DNA of 64,000 nt, from the NCBI GenBank assembly GCA_021464245.1, contig JADCRB010000026.1:3510187-3574186 (forward strand), read 5' to 3'. The position numbers and the translations under genes were made by a program. Shown piece by piece: positions 53,950 to 64,000 of this stretch (position 1 is the stretch's first letter; each line of letters begins with the position of its first letter). Source of the DNA: Carallia brachiata. Its lineage: Eukaryota > Streptophyta > Magnoliopsida > Malpighiales > Rhizophoraceae. A model generated the notes under the pieces. The model had not been told where the DNA came from. It saw only the letters and a list, made by a program, of their open reading frames with translations, and did not search any database.

Positions 53950-54459
53950 AGTGCACTTGCCCACGTAGCAAGTGAATGAGGTTGCCAATGCTGCTCGAAT
54001 ATTTGACAGAATTTGGGAATCATTTAGTTGATGTTGCTGAAACTAAAATCAGTATTTTGGTGTTGTAGTTTTTGGTGATATGAAAGTCAGATACATTTGA
54101 GGGTCCTTTTAATGTTTAGATGATGAACGTCTCATTTTTGCATCTGATTGGAAAGGTGATATTCTGTCAATTTATAATTCACCAATTAGTATGTGGAATT
54201 GAAGCTATTATGCAGTACTAATACGCTGATCTTCCCATTCATTAAACAGGTTCAAAATGCAATTGCCCATCTCATAATTTAACTCAAAAAAACAAAAAAA
54301 TAAAAGCTAGAAAAACTTACTCCATTAGAATGTTTCCCATAAGCATACTTTTTTTCTTTGCGAACAGATTCCTAGCAGCATTCTCATATTCAAAGTTACA
54401 CATAAAAAATTAAAAAATATATACATATATTCAAAGTTACTCATATTCAAATTTTTGGA

Positions 54460-54723
54460 GAAAAAGAAATTTTAAAATGAAAATTTTTAAAAAATTAAAT
54501 GAAAAATTTTTGTGTGCCATGTCATCACCCTTTGTTGCTGTGAAGTCTAACTTGGATGATGTGATGCTGACTAAACTGTTATGTATCAGACTTAACAGTT
54601 GACTAACGAAAAAAGTTAAAAAAGTTAAACAAAAACATAAATGGTGTATTCTAACAAAAAAAAAAAGTTGTGGGTAAAATTTCAAAAAGACCAAACGTCA
54701 TGAGTGAAATATGTATTTATACC
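54460..54723 (-). repeat. MULE right terminal inverted repeat
   Basis: Inverted partner of 48831-49080. Confidence 0.85.
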
Positions 54724-54732
54724 TTAAAAATA

Positions 54733-55929
54733 GTAACCACCAAATTTAAGATTTGAGTTTATTTATAAAAAAAAAAATTTCTCTTCCCTCTACAACTGGT
54801 AATAATAATAGTGTTCAAAATAATGATAATAATAATAATAAGTTACTTCGCTCAATTAAAATATTAGAAGCAATTGAATTGAAATATTAGAATAGCTTTT
54901 TTTAACAAAAAAAAGTACATCGCCAAAATGTAGGTCATCGCACTTATGAACCGAAATTAAGATTGTTTATTATTGTCCTCATTCAATTGCTCCCATAGAA
55001 AAATTTGTTACTCGAGTACTGTTGAACTCAAGTGGACTTCCCTCAGCCAAGTGCAATATTAACGAAATATTAGAAGTGGTTAACATAAATCTCAGTTATA
55101 ATTAGTATTAATACAATATAAGTTGAAGTAAGACATGTTCATTTAAAACGAAAAGTTGAGTCACAAGCCATGGAATTCCATTATGATTGGTAGACAAGAA
55201 AAAGTTGACCACACATTCAGGAATTATAGTTTTACTTCTTGGTGGAAACTCTTGTCGTCGGAATTTAACTGAGTGCCGACTTGGAAGATTTTGCTCACAA
55301 CTGTATGTACCTTCGACGTAATCGTCAACAACAAATGGAAATATTGCACTACTGATTAATGCCGTCATACTGGTCGGTCTGAGCTAGCGAAAACAAGCGG
55401 AATCCGGTGCCACCGCCATATAAAACCATTTTACTTATAAATTTAAATTGTTAGATGATACTCTACTCAATATACTGACCATGTATTAAGTTCACCACAT
55501 GTGTGGATTTTGTACTTAAATTTATGATAAATTTATTTTTTTTTTTATTTTTTTATCTATTAAAAAATTTTAAACCATAAATTATATAATAAAGTAATTT
55601 TTATCAGTCATAAATTTTATCACTTTCTTATCAGCATTTAAACCCGTAAAAATTTGACTTTTAACTACCGGAGCATCCCTAAGAGACTCTAGATAAATTT
55701 ATTGCTCGGCCACGGGAGATCAATCTGCTGGTTTGTATAGTCAAATATCTCGCAAACAATAATTAAAGCTTTGTCCACCTTTGTTATCTCCTCTTTCTAT
55801 TAACTGCCATTGCTAGTGGGGTCGGAAACCCTTTCACCACGCCACACGATTCTTTCGCGAACGGTCTCTTTTGAGAGCTCAAATAAGAACGAAAGTTTCT
55901 TCAACAAGTCAGTCCTCCAAGTTTGGGGT
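54733..55929. other. Third repeat unit of the formamidase upstream array
   Basis: Aligns with about 24340-25060 of copy A, including an AAT run near 54797-54841, with a local AT-rich insert near 55530-55690. No gene. Confidence 0.6.
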
Positions 55930-56029
55930 ATTTGAGGATGCCATCTATTGTGCAGAGGTAGTTTTCGCTCCCATGGCCTTGTTTTTCAAGTCTATTGGAA
56001 CCACTAATCTTTGGGGTTGAAGGAGCCAT
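55930..56029 (-). pseudogene. Formamidase exon 1 remnant (MAP type), third copy
   Basis: ATG at 56029, MAPST-like start, frame lost after about 20 codons, truncated at the same point as the relics at 25065 and 45870. Confidence 0.75.
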
Positions 56030-56758
56030 GGATGAAATGGAAATGTAGAGAGCAGGGTAATTTTCTGTTGACTATATTGAGAATGGCCTCCCTTAAGGGC
56101 TGCAGGTTGAGCTGCATAATATATGGATGACAAATGGAAGCGAAGTTTTTCCAGTGGTCCCAAAGCCTCCTTCCAGTAGCAGACAAAGATATCGATATTG
56201 ACTATGCTATGTGACTGGCTCAAATATGTTAAAAATTTAGGATGAAAATACCCAGAGGAGCCTCGTTTATAAGGTGGTTGGATATCTAAATAGAGGTTTA
56301 CGACTGAAAAATGTGTAGTTGTACAATTCATATTACCGACTGGGAATAAGCTAAGAGAATGACATTTCTGTTGACTTGGAAATATGACTTATAAATATTC
56401 TAACTAAGAAAAGTGACCAAATTTAAGCAGATAATAATAGACAAGGAGGAGAACACCTAATTTGATTTTGAAATTTTTTGTTAGTAAAAATTTAGGGTAA
56501 CTACACTTCATTCGTAATGTAACTGATGTAATAGATAGTAATTAAATTCAAGGTTATGTTTCTGTTGTTTTTATAATGAATAATTTTTATCTTTTTTTTT
56601 TTTACATAGAATAGTTTTTATCTTAAAAGAACAAAAACAAAGGCCCAACATATTTAGAAATCAGAATCCATAAGAGAACGACGGTTTTATTTCTGACAAA
56701 AAAAATTAACTACTGTTTAGTAGCGATTTAACCAGATGTTCTCACTCCTCTTGAGGAA
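56030..56758. other. Spacer of third repeat unit
   Basis: Aligns with about 25160-25905 of copy A. Non-coding. Confidence 0.55.
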
Positions 56759-56761
56759 TAA

Positions 56762-57526
56762 GGGAGTGTTTGGTTTTGTTTTTAAAATTGCTGTTGCTTT
56801 TGCTTTTTGAAAAAGTAAGGAGTTTAGGTGTTCTGTTCATTTAAAAATCAGTAGCTGATTGTTGATAACGATCTTAAAAAGTAATTGATCCAAAAATGAG
56901 TCCTAAGTTACTTTTTTTGAAATATCAGTTGCTGATGAATAACAAATTTACTAAATTAACCTTTTGCAACAACCAAATACATAAATACAGTACACTTTGC
57001 ATCCCCTTTGTTGCAACGTTGCAATAGAATACCTGTTGCCGCAACGTTCCACATTTGTTTTGTTTTTGTAAGTATGCCTTTTGCTACAACAAGGGACATT
57101 TTGTTTAAAATATTATTTTTAAACTTTTTTTTGTAAATAACAAAATAAACATAAAATAATATTATTCTATCTATAAATAATAACCAACTTTTTTATTTTT
57201 TTATTGTATAAAAAATAACTTACACAATAAAAATAATAATATTATTATAGAAACACTAATTTAGATAGTAAAAATAATATTTTTGAAATTCATAAATAAA
57301 TTGTAGTTGATTTTTAAGTCACATATTAACTAATTTGGATTAAGTAGAGATTAAAAGATTATCTATTATAATAAAATAGAAATAAAATGTCTAAAATTAT
57401 CAATTTATTGTTTTAATCAACAATAGCTAGTGTAATTTAATCAAACATTATTCCTTTGATTTATTATCAACAACAACAATAACTAACAATAATCAATAAT
57501 TAATAACAATAAAATCAAACACGCCA
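56762..57526. mobile_element. PIF/Harbinger-like MITE
   Basis: A 765-bp insert whose ends GGGAGTGTTTGGTTTTG and the complement TGGCGTGTTTGATTTTA are inverted repeats. It is flanked by TAA (56759-56761 and 57527-57529). Copy A reads 'gagtataaatc' with a single TAA at this place. No coding capacity. Confidence 0.75.
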
Positions 57527-57529
57527 TAA

Positions 57530-58206
57530 ATCTTTTGGCACGAAGTTGAGACCCATTATGGACATATTTTGGAATAAAAAAGAACGCAACCCCAAACGGG
57601 GAGAGAAGTGGTTCAAAAAAAAACGACGGGGAGAGAACAAGTCCCACTAATAGCTACGATAGAGTTTGAGAGTCAGAGAAATTATTTCTATTAAGTAATC
57701 TCAATATGTATTGAAAAAATAATTAATTGTTAATTTTTTATAATTATATATATACTTTATTTTTAAAAAATAAAACAATAATATATATTTTATTTTTTAT
57801 TCAAACTCTTTTAATCGATGTGTTTGCAAAAATTAATAATTAATTATTTTTAAATTAATTATAAAAAAAATATTTTGGAACAAAATCCTCTAATTCCCAA
57901 TTCATGCCTGCTAAAAAAGGGCTGGTCCCAAGACAACCTCCTCCTCTATATTAAGGGGCCGCACAGAAGAGAGGTTGAAATTTGAAAATTGAGGGGTTTC
58001 CTTGTAACTGCCTGAAGCATTGGAAGCTGAAAGCCATTGCTTTTTTTTTTTTTTTTTTGAGAAATCGAGAGCCAATGCTAGCTCCAGAGAGTTCTTGATT
58101 ACTCCGTCCTTCTCTGTCTTTAGCGGATTGGACAGCTTGGGAAAATTGACTGCTAATTTGGATGGAGATTTTTTTATTGGTAAGGACAAATTGTAATTGC
58201 ACAGGG
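57530..58206. other. Third unit flank with deleted MAQLGAR-type exon
   Basis: Sequence corresponding to 26090 of copy A ('gcagaagag') is joined near 57975 to sequence corresponding to about 26475, removing the first-exon relic expected here. Confidence 0.6.
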
Positions 58207-59465
58207 TCATTTTTAGGAGTGATGATGGAAAGTGTCGGGGATAAAGATGACTTTTTATTCTCTGTACCATTTATTAATTTTATTTCTTTTCTCAACATAT
58301 ATAAAATTTTAATCTTTATTCTTATCTCCGTTTAGAACAGATATTCCCGTCCTCGTCCCCGTCTTATAACTGTTAAACATAGAATAAAAAAGCCCAATAG
58401 GAAGAAAAAAATCGCAATTCAAGTTTACTGTGTAATTAGGCCCTCTGTATGTATTTGCAGCACGGACATAGAATTTTAAAGTGGTTTATATAATTTAAAT
58501 TTAAATTTTTAAATTTTTTTAGAGTTGTAAACTTTTTTAAAATTTCATTTAAATCCTAAAATTGTTAATTTTTCTACCAAATCAATCTCTCTATTAACGA
58601 AAAGTGACCAATCTATTAAAAAATGATTTTGATCTTACAAAAAATTATTTTAAAAAATGTTAAATACATGAATTGAATGTTTTTTCTATCAAATAATATG
58701 CATACAACTTATTTAATTCGTATATTTATTAAAAAAATTTAATATGTAAATTTTGTTAATGAAAAAAATATTTAGTTCGTGTATTTGACCTTTTTTTAAT
58801 AATTTGCATTAAATTAAACTCATTTAAACAGATTGACCACTTTTTGTAAACAAGAGGATTGATGTGGTAAGAAATCGAAAGGTTTAGGACTCAAATCAAA
58901 TGTTAAAAAGGTTTAGGATTTAAATGTAAAAAAATGAAAAGTTGAAAACTTAATTTATACATATCCCGATTTTTGAAACATAGACACAACTTATACCCTC
59001 CCACTCTTATTCTGCTTTGTGTTACCTGTTGTTTTTGCATCTCCCGTTAGTAGATATGCAGTTCTTAAGTTGAAGCAATTAGACTCATGTGCACTTGTCA
59101 GTGCAAATATCTCAGCCTCATAGCCTAAATAGTAAATGGGGTTGCCTTAATAAATCTCATGCCACATATTTGATTAATACCAGTTTTGAAGGTTCACAAG
59201 AGAGACTGCAAGTCACAAAATTACAAAGTTTCAATTGTCAATCACACGCCAAGCACAGAGAGAGTAATCGTATGTTTTATTTAATGTTGATTAAAATCAA
59301 AAACAAACACGGGGGATAGGCTTAAAATGAACATTCCCATACATACTAAAAAATAGGGGGAACATGGTGAGAATCCCTGTTTCCCGGTCAACGACACTTA
59401 ATCATGTACCCTTTAAGATGGATATAAATAATCTACAATAGGTACAGATAAAATTTTTATCTCTA
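58207..59465. mobile_element. Uncharacterised insert of about 1.26 kb
   Basis: The surrounding sequence aligns with the copy A units (compare 24215-24245), but this block does not. The two ends share short inverted strings ('gataaa...' and 'ctgtacc' on the left, their complements on the right), which may be decayed terminal repeats. No coding motif and no clear target duplication. The family is unknown. Confidence 0.35.
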
Positions 59466-60840
59466 ATCATTTTACGTTGTCGAAGAGAGATTCTCTTTAA
59501 ACTTTGGTGAGAGATATAATCTATATATTTTAGAAACTGAAAAATTACTTTGAATTGAAATATTAGGAGCAGTTAATGTTGGAGAATCCCATGTCAAAAA
59601 GAAGAAGATAGTTACAATGGCATACAATACAAGGATAAACTAAATCAAAATGGCTTAAGTCATATTAGTAAAAAGGAGATTTAACATCAAGTCGGTTACT
59701 GAGCTCAACACTTCAGTTTAATGTCAAAAAACTCAAGCAAATTAAGTAAATGGAACCCTAAAATAAATTTCAACATGGTATCAAAGCTCGCATGCGCCCT
59801 AACATGCCACGAAGTTTTTAGAAGGCTCAAGTGGATGACTGAAAGTCTAAGTGAACAACCCACCAATAATAAATAGCAAAGAGGCTGAATTTGAATAAAA
59901 CAAGGATACTAAACCTTAAGACCTAGGTGAACAATCTACCAACGAAAAAGTAACAAAGAAATTGCACTTGGATAAATGAAAAGAATCTAAATTCTAAAAG
60001 AAGAAACCAAGCTTGGAATGGCCAATATTTGAACAAGTGACAACTGAACTTAAGAAATTTAATCTCAATTGCACTTGAGAGAGAGTATTAGAGAATCTCA
60101 TGTCAGGAAGGAATAAATATTGCAATGAGCATATAATACAAGGAAAAACGTTTTGATAAAATGTGTATCTAACGTCAAGCTTTTTATCGAGTCTAACGCC
60201 ATAATCTAATGTCAAAAAAACCAAACAAATTAAACTTTTACATTCCTAAAACAAATTTCAACAGTCAACATCCTTTATAGTTAACGATGAAAATTGAAAA
60301 CTTTAATAAATGTGTTTTTTTTGGTACATATTGAAAACCTTAAATGTGTATTTAATAATTATTATAATAACATATCATTGACTGCATCTAGAAAAGAGTT
60401 GAGCGACAGGCCAACCCATAAAAACTTATGATCAGCAGAAAACAAAAAGTTGGCCAGTCTGTTCATTAGATTTGTGGATCTTATACTTAGATTTAGGATA
60501 ATTTATTATTTGAGATAATAGTTTAGTAATAATTTGATATGTTTTTTTTGTTCATTAATTCAAATTGAATTCTCATAAAAGTGTCTTTAAATTGTCAGAA
60601 ATGTTGTGTATTGTACACTGTGAATTCCAAATTCATTAATACTGCAGCTGGGTTTGAGAGATGTTTACTCAGATTCAATAGTACTCGAGTGATAAGTGTT
60701 TCTTATGAATAAAATTGCAAGAGGACAACAATATGTGACTCCTAATTTTGATTATAAGTACGATGATCTATATACTAATAATATATTTTTTTTAAAAAAA
60801 AACTACAATAATTTTATTGTTGGGTCATATATATATATAG
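59466..60840. other. Right end of copy B
   Basis: Aligns with about 27965-28835 of copy A through strings such as 'tgttggagaatccca' and 'aataattttattgttgggt', with a second partial repeat of itself near 60085-60240. Ends in a short (TA)n run at 60828-60838. Confidence 0.6.
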
Positions 60841-60849
60841 GTTTTACAC

Positions 60850-63612
60850 GGGGTATTTCCCAATTATCAATGTTTTTAAAATTTTCATAAGTCATTTCTT
60901 CACGATTTACTACTCTACGGATCTCAGAGGAATCTGAGGCAGAAGAGTTTGAGAAAGAAGTGGATCTACAGAAATTTAGATCCATGTTTAAAAATAATAA
61001 GGATGTTGTTTATGATAGACTACTCCAAGTTTACGATATTTGTTTAAAATAGTAGTCAAATCATAAGGGTTTGACTGTGAGTTTAAAGCAGTAGTTGTTG
61101 TAGCTGGAGGAGATTCTAGAGATTGTTGAAGCTGTAGTAAATACTGCTTCTGAATTTCTGGATTGTCAATGCTCTTAATGACCTGTAGAATAAATTCTTG
61201 GTCTTTAACATGTTTATCATAATCAGAATCAGAACTAGTCTTACTACTAGTGTCTGCAAGTTCACCAATCTCAGGATTGTGACTGGATTCAGAAAGTTCA
61301 AGTAAAAAGATTGAATCCTTTGACGAATGTCATCAGTAAGATCAATCTCATTGAACCGTTTATTGAGTTTACAAAAACGAGCCATATGACCCGGTTTATG
61401 ACATTTAAAACAGACAACTGTTTTAGAAGTAGAAGGAGCGAGAAAATGAGTTTTAAAATTCTTTTGTTTAGGAAAACGTTTCTTTTTCAAATAAGGTTTA
61501 TAAAAAACATCTTTGGAGGGAAAATGTTTTTTAGAAACCCGTTTGTTTTTTGAAAAAGTTTTAACAGAGGATTTCTTTTTAGAATCATTTGGAACAGGAT
61601 TGTATTCAAACTGTTTACAGAAACTACCAAGTTCCTGTTTAGTTCGAGCCATTTCCCATTTCAAATGTTTCTAGAGTTTAATATCTTGACAAATCTTAAG
61701 TCCTTCCTTTTGGGTTGAACTTATTAATTCAATATAAGTGAGTTTAGAATAAGGAATGAGATTCCCTATGGTTTCTCGAAGTTTATTACGAATCTTTTTG
61801 CCTAGAAGAGTCGGAAAACCTGCTAAGAATTTTTCCTTCCAGAAAGACTGGTTGAAATCTTCTCTAAGCATTAACCTGGTAAGAAAGGTGTTTTTATAAT
61901 ACTGGAAATCACTCAACTTCTTATATCTAAGATTAGATAGAAGTTCAGCGTTTTTGTCTTTCAAATGAGAAGGATCTCCTACAAAATGTAAGGAGATAGT
62001 TAGAATCAGTGTGGATACTGAATCTGAAATATGATTTCCTAATGTATCAAGAATTGGTGATTCCTGATCATCAAGTTTTACTGAATTCAAAATTTCTAAT
62101 CGTTCTGTTTCTGTAAGATGGTAATCCCACCATCCTTTAAGATGTCATGTAAATCCTGCAATAAGGATTTCAGCTATAGCACGATTAGAAACAGAGGTGT
62201 TTTGAGAACGATAGGCATTAGCTGCCATAGTCATCTGGTGTAAAATGCCCAGAATGCTATATTCTGTCATTCCATTTATGTTCCATTCATAAATGGAATT
62301 GACACTATACTTAGTCTGAGTGTTTAACTGTTTAGACTCATTGTCAATATCAGGAGCCCTAGACATAGAAACTGTGCATGAGGTCCAAATAAGTTTATTG
62401 ACCTGGGGAGCATCTATTTCTGATGTAGAAACAGATGATGTTTCTAATTCATCCAAGGCTTGGATAGTTTTAGAAGATGTGGTTGGAAGACCAAGTCTAA
62501 CAGGCGTGTCTAAGACAACCTTAGAACTAGAGGATTCTGCTGATCCTAAAGACTGAAGTTGTTGTTTAATAGAATCTAAAAAACTGGTTTTTATCATTTT
62601 GAAATTGTTGTTTATTGGAAGATGAAACTTCAAAAGGTTTAAAAACAGGATTTTTGTTTATTGAAACTGTTGATAAATCAATTGAAAATCCAGGTTTTGA
62701 AATATGCTTTTCAATTCTGGTTAACTGATTACCAATAGTATGCAAATTAACATTTGAAAAATTGTTTTGTTCAATTAAACTCTTTAGATTCTTATCTTCA
62801 AGTTTGTGAGGATTTTATATGGTGATACTTCTATTGAAACTTCACCTTGTTTAAAAGAACATTTTCGTGGAGGAGGGTGTTCAGACTGAATCTGTTTTCC
62901 CTCAACTTCCCATACTGGAAGTGTTTTTTGTCTAGAAATAGGATTTATGGTTTTAAAGAATGAATTATCAGGTTTTTTTAAAATATCACTTGGCCATTCA
63001 AAATATGGAAATTTATGAAAAATAGATGGTTGAATCGGGATTATTAGGGTCAAGTTGTATGCCTTCCAAAAGAAATAGAGAGCCATACTGTTTAGGATGG
63101 AGAAGGTCCATGATTTGGCAAGTGAAATACGAATAGTCTTTGTTTTGGTCAAAGGTGGTATCCGTAAAGGTTTTCCATTGGCCATCTACCTTCTTTTGGT
63201 ATTGGAATTTCCATTTTATTGAGGGGTGATCTGTTTCAAAAAGAAGGGTCATATAATAGGCTACAGGTTTCCGAAAATCCCAGGGTTTAAATTCCCAATT
63301 GGCGCCAAAACAGTTTAGATGAGACAATCTCCTTTTGTTTTAAATTGGGTTTAGAAATCATACCTGAGGGTTTTACTTCCACTGGCTGTGGTTTTTTGTC
63401 AAGATTTTGGAGGGCTTGGAGTATTTCTGGGTTTTGAGCTAATTTGACAGCCCATTCTTGAACTGCTAGCTCTTTAGACTTGAAAAGCTTTGCTTCCTGC
63501 ATTTTAGCCTCTTCTTCTTGAGCAATATCAGCCCAAGATTTTTTAATGGTTTTAACAATTCTTGGATTTTGGTCCAAAGGGGTTTTAAGGGCTTTAATGG
63601 CGGCAGCAGCTT
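60850..63612 (-). pseudogene. Endogenous caulimovirid-like fragment (coat protein region and upstream), decayed
   Basis: Minus-strand fragments of a pararetrovirus polyprotein. From upstream to downstream: a charged segment with SWADIAQEEEA near 63540, an unassigned region to about 62650, a coat-protein-like region with a GWWD motif near 62121-62140, a Lys-rich basic stretch and a CCHC zinc knuckle (CFKCHKPGHMARFC, about 61375-61420), then an acidic segment near 60870-60960. Pieces lie in different frames, with breaks near 63300, 63030, 62640, 62145 and 61668. Protease and RT are absent at the downstream end, where the fragment stops at the duplication border. Caulimovirid origin rests on the GWWD and CCHC combination and the neighbouring RNase H. 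Genus not assigned. It cannot produce virus as it stands. Confidence 0.7.
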
Positions 63613-64000
63613 TCTAATGGACAAGAATATATTATTCAGTATACTTCTAGACACTGGAAAGGTGCTCAAACCAATTATTTTACTATACAAAAAGAAATTT
63701 TGAGTATTGTAAAATGTATTTCTAAATTTCAAGCTGATTTACTCAATCAAAAGTTTTTACTTCGTATTGATTGTAAGTCTACAAAGGAAATTTTAGAAAA
63801 AGATGTTAAAAATGTTGCTTCTAAACAAATCTTTACTAGATGGCAGACTATACTTAGTATATTTGATTTTGATATTGAATATATCTTTGCTAGATGGCAG
63901 GTTATATTTAGTATATTTGATTTTGATATTGAATATATTAAGGGAGAAAACAATTCTTTACCTGATTTTCTAACTAGAGAATTTCTCCAAAACAGACCCC
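63613..64000 (+). pseudogene. Caulimovirid-like RNase H domain, opposite strand, cut by window end
   Basis: The plus strand reads an open frame resembling the RNase H end of caulimovirid reverse transcriptase: NYFTIQKEILSIVK, LLRIDCKSTKEIL and SLPDFLTREFLQ motifs. It abuts the minus-strand coat-protein fragment at about 63612, so the two parts of one virus type are inverted relative to each other. A stretch of about 56 bp is tandemly repeated (63836-63891 and 63892-63947). Confidence 0.7.
63836..63947 (+). repeat. Tandem duplication of about 56 bp in the RNase H relic
   Basis: Two adjacent copies each contain 'tagatggcag' and 'tatttgattttgatattgaa'. The frame is kept roughly across the pair. 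Confidence 0.8.

Larger units (their letters stand above)
48831..54723 (+). mobile_element. Mutator-like element (MULE) with long terminal inverted repeats
   Basis: A 5893-bp element. The left end (48831-about 49080) and the complement of the right end (about 54460-54723) align over roughly 240 bp, sharing GGCATAAA/GGTATAAA starts, 'tcaactgttaa', 'tctgata' and 'aacagttta' strings. Flanks are TTTAAAATA (48822-48830) and TTAAAAATA (54724-54732), a 9-bp duplication with one mismatch, diagnostic for MULEs. Copy A near 24330 shows the empty site between 'gcttat' and 'agtaacc'. Confidence 0.92.
33294..60835. repeat. Segmental duplication, copy B (expanded by insertions)
   Basis: Same order as 18808-28835 but 27.5 kb long. 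Insertions account for much of the difference: 33630-35493, 36235-41509, 42652-43097, 46400-47415, 48831-54723, 56762-57526 and about 58207-59465. It has also lost about 0.46 kb covering the formamidase start and about 0.8 kb covering the next MAQLGAR-type exon, and contains an additional repeat unit. Confidence 0.85.

Overview
This is an AT-rich nuclear segment from a flowering plant, most likely a eudicot. The evidence is plant-type spliced genes, Ty3/gypsy, Ty1/copia, TRIM, LINE, SINE, MITE and MULE insertions, and an endogenous pararetrovirus fragment. The species cannot be named from sequence alone. There is no prokaryotic content.

Layout: (1) 1-6543: a small MITE (905-1287) and a complete Ty3/gypsy element (1493-6538) with matching LTRs and a perfect TTCGA target duplication. 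(2) 7249-12232, minus strand: a ten-exon casein kinase 2 alpha gene of the type with a plastid-targeting-like N-terminus; its kinase exons are intact, but exon 1 has frame breaks. (3) 13.86-15.2 kb: a kilobase-long GA-rich tract. (4) 15565-18970, plus strand: a seven-exon queuosine salvage gene (QNG1/DUF2419 family) with one missing base in exon 2. (5) 19897-22965, minus strand: an intact seven-exon formamidase gene (452 aa), the only host gene here that reads open from start to stop. (6) 22966-28.8 kb: upstream sequence with further isolated formamidase first exons. (7) 28.8-33.3 kb: spacer with a decayed L1-type LINE. (8) 33.3-60.8 kb: a second, much expanded copy of 18.8-28.8 kb. (9) 60.85-64.0 kb: a rearranged endogenous caulimovirid-like fragment.

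The main structural result is the segmental duplication. Copy A (about 18.81-28.83 kb) runs from the last intron of the queuosine gene through formamidase and its upstream array. Copy B (about 33.29-60.84 kb) has the same order but has been opened by a 1.9-kb TRIM-like element, a 5.3-kb copia element, a solo LTR, a three-LTR TRIM, a 5.9-kb Mutator-like element, a MITE and an uncharacterised 1.3-kb insert. For most of these, copy A gives the empty site, so target duplications can be read directly. Copy B formamidase has lost its start codon and has a frameshift. Both copies carry an alternating series of two kinds of formamidase first exon, the relic of an older tandem array.

A second theme is single-base length changes in short homopolymers, found in genes with nothing else in common (CK2 alpha, queuosine salvage, formamidase copy B, gypsy pol). 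That pattern could mean residual assembly errors, so pseudogene calls resting on one missing base should be treated with caution. I found no convincing new enzymatic or defence system. The unusual content is the duplication history and the nested mobile elements.
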